Positions 57,401-64,000 of a stretch of DNA of 64,000 nt are shown in pieces. This DNA is from DAISKN01 sp964553925 (lineage in GTDB: Bacteria; Acidobacteriota; Vicinamibacteria; Marinacidobacterales; SMYC01). Location of the stretch: NCBI GenBank assembly GCA_964553925.1, contig CAZKNR010000472.1:70452-134451 (forward strand), read 5' to 3'. The notes beneath the pieces are model-generated. The model made no database searches. It was given only the letters and a program-made list of their open reading frames with translations, and was not told the origin of the DNA. Position 1 is the first letter of the stretch. The number at the start of each line of letters is the position of its first letter. A program made the translations under genes and the position numbers.

Positions 57401-60400
57401 AAGCGGCGGTTGCCGCTTGCGTCATACTCGTTGACCTGGAGGACGAGGCCGTCGCGGCGCACGCTCAGAACGTGGTTCTCGGCGTCGTAGCGGGTCTCGG
57501 TCACGATGCCCCGGCGGTCCGTCGCCCGCACCTGGTTTCCAACCGCGTCGTAGGCAAACTCCTGGACGAAGCCGAGTGGCGCGGGGTCGGTGATTCTCGT
57601 CAGCCGGTTGAGGGCGTCGTAAACGAAGAAAGTAGCGTTGCCGCGGCGATCGCGCTCTTCGATCTTGTTTCCGGCGTCGTCGTACACCCTCTCCACGGTG
57701 AAGCGGAACGGAGCCGTGTCCGTGGTCTTCACCAGGCGATCGAGCCGGTCGTAGGCCATCTCCGTCGTGAAGCCGCGCGGGTTGGTCTCGCTCGTCCGGT
57801 TTCCCGCGACGTCGTACCCGAAGCGGCGCGTCTTCGACTCGGGAAGTTCTTGCCGTTCCAGGCGGTTCAGGGCGTCGTAAAAACTCTCGGCACGGTTGCC
57901 GTTGGCGTCGACGTCGAGGGTGCGGTTGCCTCGGGCGTCGTACTCGTAGCGGCCGAGCGGGCCCAGTGAGTCCTCGGAGCTCACGAGACGATTGAGGTCG
58001 TCGTAGGCGTGGCGGACGACGTTTCCGTTCGGCTGGCGCTCCTCGAGGAGGTTCCCCACGCGGTCGTAGCGGAAGCTCGTGACCACTTGCGCGGACTGGT
58101 CCAGACGCACCGTCGTCGTCCGGCGCCGGTTCCGATCATCGTAGGTATGGAGGCGGACGGTGACCCGCGGATCGATCTCCCGAATCAGGTTACCCGCCGC
58201 GTCGTAATCGAAGTAGGTGACGGCGCCCCGCGCGTCCTGGCGCTCCTTCAGGCGGTTCAGCTCGTCGTAGCGGAACTCCCGGGTCTGAGGAAAAAACCCG
58301 TTGAGGCGTCTTTCCTCGATCCGGTTTCCGTTTCCGTCGTAGAGCGCCCGGGTAATCTTGCGCTCTCCCGGGCTCCACTCGGGCTCGCTGGCTTCGATCT
58401 GGCGGTTCAAGGCGTCGTATCGATAGAAGACTTCCCGCCCGAGAGGATCTCGCTCGAAGACCTTGTTGCCGTTTCCGTCATAGCGGATCGAAACCTCCGG
58501 CTTGCGAGGGCCCAGATCGCGCCGAATCCGGATGCGCCGGTTCAAGCCGTCGTAGTCGTACTCGTTGACCCGAGGCTCGAAGGCGGGGTCGGAGACGTCG
58601 AGGAGCGTCTCCCGCTTGACGCTTCCTACACCGTCGTACGCGAAATCAGCGACCTTCCCCAACGGCTCGGCCTTTCGCGAAAGCCGGCCGGCGTCGTCGT
58701 AGGTGAAGGTGGCGTTGAAACGGGGGGAGGTGGTGTCGAACCAGTTGCTCTCGAGAACCTTGTTGCCCGCGGGATCGTAATTGCTCTCCATCGCGCCGCC
58801 CTCGGCGTTCTCGACCCGCAGAACGCGCCCTTCGAGGTCGTAGAACGTCTTGGTGGTTCGTCCCTCGGCGTCGATCTGACTCTGCGTGTTGCCGACATCG
58901 TCGTAGACGATCCGATCCTCGGCGGAGCCTGCGTCCGTCACCGGATGCACCGTCCTCGTCGGTCTAGAGAGGCGGTCGTGCTCGAAGCGAGTGACGCGGC
59001 CGAGGGCGTCCCGGCGAAGCTGCGGAAGGCTCCTCTCCGTCCACTCGGTGACGGTTTCTTTTCCGAGCGCGTCCTTCACGCTCCTCGGGTTCCCGAAAGC
59101 GTCGTACTGGAACGACGTCGCGAAGTTCCGCGGATCGACGGTCGCGCGGCGATCCCCACGGCCGTCGTACACGTGGCGGGTGACGACAAGAGACGAACCA
59201 GGATCGACACTGTCGACCGTGATGCGTTCTTCGACGAGGTTGCCCCGAGGGTCGTAGCGGTACTCGGTGATTTTTCCGTTGCGGTCCTTGCGGAGTCGCA
59301 CGCGGTCTTTGATGTGAGGAGGGGTGAAGCCGGTGGGAGGCCAGTAGACGGTCTCGATCGAGTAATCGTGGAGCTGGCCGTCGAAGTCCTGGATCCGAAC
59401 ACGCTCCGCGGTTACGTTGCCGTGCTGGTCGTACTCGAACAACGTGATGAGGCCGTTACCGTCGGTGCGGCTCTCCATGAAGACGTCGGTCGGGGACCAG
59501 GTCATGGAGGTGGCGTTGCCCACCGGATCGACGATGCGGAGCGGGCTTCCGTATTGATTCAGGGTATAGGTCGTTGATTTCCCGCGAGGATCGATGACGA
59601 CGCTCGTCATCTCCGGGGGACCACGGCTCTCGAGCCCCGCAAGGTCGATCTGGAACGACGTTTCGCCGCCCGCCGGCTCGCGCATCCGATCGACGTAGTA
59701 GGTCTCCATCCGGATCGCCGGGCCGACGCCGATCGCCGCTTTCTTGTACTGGTATTCGGTCGTTGCGCCGTTCAGCGTGTTGGTGACACCGGTGAGTAGA
59801 TGCCTCTCTTCGAGGGAACGGGAGGGACCGAGGGCGTACTGGTAGATCTCCTCACGCACCGCGCCCTGCGGGCCCGTCGGCTCCTGGGAGGCGCGGGTGA
59901 GATTTCCATACCCGTCGTACTCGAAGACCACGGAGAGACCATCGGGACCTTCTACCGACGTCAGCACGTCTCCCGAGGAGAACGCGAAGATGCGGTTCTC
60001 CCAGCGGAAGGCGATCGCACGGCCCGCCGAGTCCTTGACCGAGGATACACGCGGACGGCCGGCGCTGGTGTCGTAGGTGAGGTCGACGGTGTTGCCGTTG
60101 GGGTCGGAAACGAAGTCGAGGCGCCACTGCGCGGCTCCCAGATTCACGTAGTGGTAGCGAGCGCCCGACTTGCTGAAGAAATCGAAGCTCCCGTCGTCCT
60201 GGTTCGCGACGAGAGAGCCGTGGTAGCCGCGGAGCGGCCTCAAGCCTCCGCTCCCGTCGTCCACGAACCGCATGCCCGAGCCTTCGCCGCCGATGACGAT
60301 GACCTCGCCGCAAGGGGTGATGACGATCCTCGAGTCCCAGTTGTGGTTCCAGCCCACTCCCAGGGTGCCGACCTCCATTCCCGCGTTGCTCGAGTAGGTG

Positions 60401-63400
60401 CGGCGGAAATCGAGGGGCAGGCCGCGGGCGGCAACGCTGAAGTCCTCACGCATCACCACCAGGTGGCCTTCGAAAAGGTCCACCCCCTTGACGATGGCGT
60501 GCCCCACGGGAAGCGAGTCGCGCACCTTGAACTCCGAGCGGGCGAAGCCCTCGACCGCATCCTCGTGGTCGTCGAGGAGCGAGATCCCTCGGAGCTCGAA
60601 CTGGTAGTCGCCGGGAGTGAGATCGGAGGGGATGATGGAGCGAACGTGCTCGCCCTTGGGGAAGATTTCATCGTCGATGATCTTGGTCTCCGAGTCGAAG
60701 TTGGGAGAGCCGTCGGAGCCCAAGCTTCCGATCTTTTTGAAGACGAGAGTGATTTTCGCATCCTGCGTGGTCACGAACTTGAACTCGCTTCCGAGGGGGC
60801 AAGACCTCTGGTTCAAGAGGTCCAACTCCTGCGAGACGTAGAGGCCCTGGCTGTATGTCGTGAAGATCTGCTGGCTCAGCTTCAGCGGGAACTTCTCGGA
60901 TTTCACTTCCGAGCTCGAGCCGCGGTTGAGAGTGACCTGGAGCTCGTACTCCTTTTCCACGTCGAGCAAATAGCCGCGCCGGATGATCGCGGCGCCGTTT
61001 CCGCTGCGCGCTCCGATGGCGTAGGAGATCCACTCTCCATCTTCGAGGAGGTCGGCCTCTGAAGACGCCGCCCGGTAGTTCGGTGGCTGGATCTGATAAC
61101 GAGTGGTCGAGGGCACGACGGTACGACCGGTCGGCCCTAGCGGGAGAGGAGTGGGAGTCGTTTCCTGGATCACCGGGTCGACGCCCCACACCACGTTGAG
61201 CGTTGCCGAGCCGCCCAGGAGCCGCTCCACCGGTCCATTGACGGTAGGAAAGTCGACGGGGAAGTCGCGAGCGTGGAGGGTCACCAGGTTCTGCCCGGTG
61301 GTCGGGCCCGTGGTGACGGTCGTGCTGTAAACGCCGCCCCCTTGAGCCGCCGCAGGAGTCGCGGAACCGCCGTTCGAGACGGTGAACTCGACCTCCCCGC
61401 CTGTGGGTGGGATGAACTTGCCGGTGGACAAGAAAAGGACGTAGGGGTTTCCCTGGGAGTCGACCTCGATCTCGTAGTCGTTCTCCCAGACTCGTATGGT
61501 GAACTCGATGGGTTCCTTGAACTCTTCGCCGACACGAGCCGCGTTCACGATGTCTCCGAGCTCGTTGCTGGTGGCGGACGTGTCGAAATGGAGCCGAGGG
61601 CCTCCCCCGCAATTTCCCGCGTTGTAGATCTCGGTCAAAGTGTTGAGGCCCGACGCGGAGATGTTGACTACGTACCGTGCCCCGGAGCTGTCTCCCAGAA
61701 TGACCCCGGCCGAGACGCCGTAGACCGTGGTTTCGTCGGTGAAAGAAGGCCCGCCGCACTCCCCGAGTATGGGATGGAGGACGGGGCAGGCGACGAGGCG
61801 CCCACTCTGGTCCTGGGAGTTGTCGAACACCGCCGCATTGTTGAACAATCCCACGGGTGGATCGCAGGGCAAGAGTTGCGCCGGGCCGACGTCGAAGCTC
61901 ACACGTACGTTGGAAATTGGGTTTTCGTACTGGTCCTGGGCGCGCACGAAGATGGAGTCGGACCAGACCGCGGGGAAACCGCGACCTCCCCCTCCGCCGT
62001 CCGTGCGTACGATCTCCGCCGCGGGTCCCGGAAGCCCGATGGCCGAAAACGGCGCCTCGAGCGCTAGATCGCCATTCTCCGAGTCCGCGACCGCTTCGAT
62101 CTCGTTCGCGAGCGCCCGGGTGACGTGCTCGTCCGATTCATTCCGCTGCACGTAAATGGGATCGTCTGCGGTCAACTTCCCGAGGCGAAGCCGCGCCGTC
62201 GCGATTCCTAGGGCGTTCGTCTTGAGCAAGATGCCGGGACCCTCGTCGCCGGTGTCGGGATCGATGAGAAGCCCTCCGCCGCGCGTGGCCGCGAACGCCA
62301 CCGCAGCGCCTTCGACCGGACCTCCGAACTTGTCGCGGACGAGGACCCCGAGCTCCCTCGGCAATAACTCGCCCACTTCGCCCGACTGCTCGTCGGTGCC
62401 CCCGAGCTTCACGATCGAAACTCCCGCCTTGGGATCCCTGTTGGGAGCGGGCGAGTTCGGGGCGTTCAAAGCGTCGGCGAGAAAGTCGAGAAGCCATTGC
62501 GACGGAGGGACGGTGGTGGCGCCGCCCGCGAGCCCTCCGGCGATCATGTAGGCGGAAGCGCCGCTCACGGGATCCTCGGCGCGCCAGACCGAGCCCTGCC
62601 AGGCGTTGAGCGAGATGGGATCGACGGGAATCTCGACGACCGCCCCCAGGCGAACCCAGTTCTCGACGTCCGCGATCACTTCCGCGGGGTGATGGAGGAG
62701 GCCGAGAGAGGTGGCCACGTTTGCCGCATCGATGCGAAGAATTTCCGCTCCCGCCTCGCGCGCGAGCGCGAGGCCCTTGTCGGCGGATATGCCCTCGACC
62801 AGAAACTCCTCCTGAAACACGAGGTGCTCGAGAGCTGAGCCCTGGAGTGCTGCGAGCCTCATCCAGTCGGAGGAGGCATCCCCGATCGGCTCGGCGACCC
62901 GCAGCGCCGCGTCGAGGGTGACGCCCTGCCATTCGAGCTCGGACGGAAGGTCGAAGAGGCGGTGGACCTCGACGGCGTTCGCGGCGATGACCAGAGCCGG
63001 AAGCGGTCGAACCAGGCTCACGCCGAGAAGCCCCGCTAGCTCGTCTTCGGCCTCGCCCCAGCGAGAGCTGTAACCGAGGGCGAGCCCGCTCAGAAGGCGC
63101 GCCGCCAGAAACTCCGACTCTCCCGGATCCCCGCCCGGATCGGGCTCCTTCCGATCGCGCTGGGCTGTGACCCCGAAGGCATAGTAGGAGCCGGCAACCA
63201 CGGTTTGAGTCACGCCCTCGGAGCCAAAAGGACCGGTGAATTCAATCTCCAGACGTTGCCGGGCGCCGGGGTCTATCGGCTCGCGGCCGACGGCCTCTGG
63301 CCGTCCACGCACTTGAACCCGGGGCCTCAGGCGGACGAGATAGAGAGGGACGGAGTCGAGACCTCCGAAGAGGTTCACTGTCTTGTGGTCGTCGACCGTC

Positions 63401-64000
63401 GCCGGCTGATACGAGAGCGTCACCCGCTCGCCCAGAAGCTCGTGGAGCGGAGCTTCGTACTCGAGGATCACGGGAGAGTCCTCTCGCTCGTTCGCGCGGA
63501 CTCTCACCACGACTTTCTGTTGACGGCTCGCCGAAAGATGCGCGCTCTCGCCGGTGACGGCCACGACCGCGACCGGAAGGGACGCCGGGAGGAGTCCCAC
63601 GTTCTCCGGGACCACGGAACGGCTTCCGAGCTGTTGCTCGTAGGTTTCTCCCGGAGCGTTCTCCGCGAGGTAGTCGACCACCTGGTCGTGCAGCCGTGAG
63701 AGAGGCGACGTGGGACGGGAGACGGAGAGGGCGTCGGCGACGAAAACCGCGACCGAGAGCCCCATTGTCTTCAGGATTCCGGTAGCAGGTGCTCTCGAGT
63801 ACTTCTCGATCGCGGGTGCGAGCGGGACCCATCCTTTTCCCGAGAAGTCGACGACGGCGCCGCGGTAGTTGGTGTAGGGCACGTAGGCCGAGACCCAGGT
63901 GTGCTCGAGCTTCACCGCCGCCACCCGGCCGCCGCGCACGATGGGCTCGTGGGCAACACCGGCGCGCGCGAGCGCCGCCGGCACCTGGACTGCGGGGACT
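54490..64000 (-). CDS. Transglutaminase-like/RHS-repeat polymorphic toxin (5' end outside window)
   Basis: At least 3,164 residues are visible and the frame is open at the window edge, so the N-terminus is missing. Positions are counted from the GTG at 63984. Residues about 25-60 hold the end of a transglutaminase-like domain (LEHTWVSAYVPYTNYRGAVV, then GWVPLAPAIEKY; the catalytic Cys would lie upstream). Up to about 1,170 are Ig/Big-like beta modules, then the RHS start (ARGLPLDFRRTYSSN). Dozens of YD repeats and the RHS core (GLYYFKARFYDPDIGRFLSE) follow, ending with YVDPDG near residue 2,830. A Gly-rich hydrophobic stretch precedes a ~105-residue unrecognised toxin tip. Confidence 0.9.
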   Translation of the reverse strand, partial: VPAVQVPAALARAGVAHEPIVRGGRVAAVKLEHTWVSAYVPYTNYRGAVVDFSGKGWVPLAPAIEKYSRAPATGILKTMGLSVAVFVADALSVSRPTSPLSRLHDQVVDYLAENAPGETYEQQLGSRSVVPENVGLLPASLPVAVVAVTGESAHLSASRQQKVVVRVRANEREDSPVILEYEAPLHELLGERVTLSYQPATVDDHKTVNLFGGLDSVPLYLVRLRPRVQVRGRPEAVGREPIDPGARQRLEIEFTGPFGSEGVTQTVVAGSYYAFGVTAQRDRKEPDPGGDPGESEFLAARLLSGLALGYSSRWGEAEDELAGLLGVSLVRPLPALVIAANAVEVHRLFDLPSELEWQGVTLDAALRVAEPIGDASSDWMRLAALQGSALEHLVFQEEFLVEGISADKGLALAREAGAEILRIDAANVATSLGLLHHPAEVIADVENWVRLGAVVEIPVDPISLNAWQGSVWRAEDPVSGASAYMIAGGLAGGATTVPPSQWLLDFLADALNAPNSPAPNRDPKAGVSIVKLGGTDEQSGEVGELLPRELGVLVRDKFGGPVEGAAVAFAATRGGGLLIDPDTGDEGPGILLKTNALGIATARLRLGKLTADDPIYVQRNESDEHVTRALANEIEAVADSENGDLALEAPFSAIGLPGPAAEIVRTDGGGGGRGFPAVWSDSIFVRAQDQYENPISNVRVSFDVGPAQLLPCDPPVGLFNNAAVFDNSQDQSGRLVACPVLHPILGECGGPSFTDETTVYGVSAGVILGDSSGARYVVNISASGLNTLTEIYNAGNCGGGPRLHFDTSATSNELGDIVNAARVGEEFKEPIEFTIRVWENDYEIEVDSQGNPYVLFLSTGKFIPPTGGEVEFTVSNGGSATPAAAQGGGVYSTTVTTGPTTGQNLVTLHARDFPVDFPTVNGPVERLLGGSATLNVVWGVDPVIQETTPTPLPLGPTGRTVVPSTTRYQIQPPNYRAASSEADLLEDGEWISYAIGARSGNGAAIIRRGYLLDVEKEYELQVTLNRGSSSEVKSEKFPLKLSQQIFTTYSQGLYVSQELDLLNQRSCPLGSEFKFVTTQDAKITLVFKKIGSLGSDGSPNFDSETKIIDDEIFPKGEHVRSIIPSDLTPGDYQFELRGISLLDDHEDAVEGFARSEFKVRDSLPVGHAIVKGVDLFEGHLVVMREDFSVAARGLPLDFRRTYSSNAGMEVGTLGVGWNHNWDSRIVITPCGEVIVIGGEGSGMRFVDDGSGGLRPLRGYHGSLVANQDDGSFDFFSKSGARYHYVNLGAAQWRLDFVSDPNGNTVDLTYDTSAGRPRVSSVKDSAGRAIAFRWENRIFAFSSGDVLTSVEGPDGLSVVFEYDGYGNLTRASQEPTGPQGAVREEIYQYALGPSRSLEERHLLTGVTNTLNGATTEYQYKKAAIGVGPAIRMETYYVDRMREPAGGETSFQIDLAGLESRGPPEMTSVVIDPRGKSTTYTLNQYGSPLRIVDPVGNATSMTWSPTDVFMESRTDGNGLITLFEYDQHGNVTAERVRIQDFDGQLHDYSIETVYWPPTGFTPPHIKDRVRLRKDRNGKITEYRYDPRGNLVEERITVDSVDPGSSLVVTRHVYDGRGDRRATVDPRNFATSFQYDAFGNPRSVKDALGKETVTEWTERSLPQLRRDALGRVTRFEHDRLSRPTRTVHPVTDAGSAEDRIVYDDVGNTQSQIDAEGRTTKTFYDLEGRVLRVENAEGGAMESNYDPAGNKVLESNWFDTTSPRFNATFTYDDAGRLSRKAEPLGKVADFAYDGVGSVKRETLLDVSDPAFEPRVNEYDYDGLNRRIRIRRDLGPRKPEVSIRYDGNGNKVFERDPLGREVFYRYDALNRQIEASEPEWSPGERKITRALYDGNGNRIEERRLNGFFPQTREFRYDELNRLKERQDARGAVTYFDYDAAGNLIREIDPRVTVRLHTYDDRNRRRTTTVRLDQSAQVVTSFRYDRVGNLLEERQPNGNVVRHAYDDLNRLVSSEDSLGPLGRYEYDARGNRTLDVDANGNRAESFYDALNRLERQELPESKTRRFGYDVAGNRTSETNPRGFTTEMAYDRLDRLVKTTDTAPFRFTVERVYDDAGNKIEERDRRGNATFFVYDALNRLTRITDPAPLGFVQEFAYDAVGNQVRATDRRGIVTETRYDAENHVLSVRRDGLVLQVNEYDASGNRRFETDARGIITGFEYDERNLLIAENRVLAAITRYKLDLMGDRVEERDPEGRVTVRTFDLRRRVETETNGDGETTEYGYDGNGNRTLRRMPEGNAWTFGYDGVNRLTSVIDPLSNLTQYVYDGNDNRTRVEDARSNVTGFEYDEIDRLSAMVYADLAREEYEYDQNGNRIRIVDAKSQGMAFEYDELNREKFRRYENHAEPTGDDIQSLATTYDPSGNPLSITETYDGPTGVRVTSNIYDNFDRLLTVTDPWAKAIRYTYDANGNRTELQDPDGKITRYTFDVLNRSETVTPSGVGVTQYTYFRNSLLRSVTYPNGSSARYAYDLANRIRTIDNLQNSAPVSRFEYQYDDNGNRTTQVETRGGSSETTTYVYDDDDRMEEVAYPENTTSYSYDSVGNRLTEQARDTAGTLITDREFDYDERNQLRTITDHLNAAESVDYDFDANGNQTVKTKGGVATAFAYDVRDNLRTLTQGGSILGRYQYDYSGLRVVKEIPGVSALRYVYDDDSVLLQTDAAGATVAKYDYGPDRLLTMGHAVEGRQFYLFDGLGSVSDLMRPDGAIQAAYKYDAWGESRGGLGGSANPFGFTGHERDETGLYYFKARFYDPDIGRFLSEDPADGDSKNPPSLHKYLYAYGNPTGYVDPDGQLFFVPLLIYAGLSAIIAAEASVIHQEITQGKDLSTVDYKKAAMTGGAAGAIVLSGGTIGVGVTAAAVTAGVGFDVGHQTLVEHKDLGDVDFERSFQVGGAAAGGGAILGAGLAAGGVYAAAATGTGIGFGVVGATEGGLNVAEGIQEGDYGKAAFGAAEVAASAWGIRALAKNFASAPKSESQPRLIAEDPPPATPGRAGGAAKEPVQLELPFEQTAQPLPKSGVGPHNPWGQAGKPDHRATVARLRQQAQSEFPDDIIHEGTSIKPSTGVNRQPDVWVEDATTGRVKKVYEAARQERSGAFVRRERLKKANYDDARIPSHFEPVKP

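Noticed and set aside
55450..60480. Regularly spaced DNA similarity suggesting a CRISPR-like or satellite array
   Set aside because: It is the coding consequence of RHS YD repeats (about 60 bp units with diverged sequence), inside one intact reading frame.
56815..61062. Several long plus-strand frames across the RHS gene
   Set aside because: They are antisense to YD repeats (repeated Val/Val/Glu patterns from TAC-GAC codons) and have no start signals or domains.

Overview
This is a GC-rich (roughly 63-66% by eye), densely coded 64 kb stretch of a bacterial chromosome. The gene content points to Acidobacteriota or a close relative: sulfatase-fold/TPR fusions, a GWxTD-domain protein, a CRTAC1/ASPIC-UnbV protein, many TPR proteins, a small CcsA-like secreted protein, F420 genes (CofE and an F420:NADPH oxidoreductase) and a transglutaminase-RHS giant protein. 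This placement is inference; no rRNA marker lies in the window. I found no tRNA, rRNA, CRISPR array or complete insertion sequence.

Layout. 1-8.5 kb: two sulfatase-fold lipoproteins with C-terminal TPRs flank a TPR protein and a GWxTD protein. 8.6-12.7 kb: a toxin-antitoxin 'graveyard' with an intact AbiEi antitoxin and a frameshifted AbiEii toxin, an RHH antitoxin with a PIN-toxin stub, a DUF5678-like gene with a frameshifted retropepsin, an AbrB remnant with a PIN stub, an RHH tail, and one intact VapBC pair. 12.7-20.3 kb: a six-gene overlapping leftward operon (EEP phosphodiesterase, Tat-type secreted protein, cyclophilin, four-heme cytochrome, YkgJ-like Cys-cluster protein, CRTAC1 protein). 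An AlbA/Schlafen-type regulator is wedged upstream of it between two diverged 162-bp copies of the EEP gene's 5' end.

20.3-42.5 kb is mostly housekeeping or lineage-specific chromosome: a cytochrome c/beta-barrel fusion, an M20 amidohydrolase, an HtrA protease, a methyltransferase with a GT39-like membrane protein, a GGDEF cyclase, a SagB-type oxidoreductase divergent from an F420 operon, PilZ, an M48 protease, LexA, a pterin dehydratase, a GspA/GspB-DUF457 operon, a class A beta-lactamase-like protein, a DUF547 protein and a large TPR protein. 42.5-49.3 kb holds an AddB-AddA recombination nuclease pair.

49.3-54.5 kb is a second accessory patch: an orphan antitoxin with a decayed ParE-like toxin and a 43-nt near-perfect palindrome, a periplasmic-type amidohydrolase, an autoregulated-looking two-gene HTH operon with a 15-bp inverted-repeat operator, an intact BrnTA pair with a palindromic operator, and the C-terminal stub of a tyrosine recombinase. 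The window ends inside a giant transglutaminase-RHS polymorphic toxin (more than 3,160 residues, leftward, 5' end outside the window). Its unrecognised C-terminal toxin domain is coupled by a 4-nt overlap to an unrecognised putative immunity gene. This toxin/immunity pair is the most likely undescribed system here.
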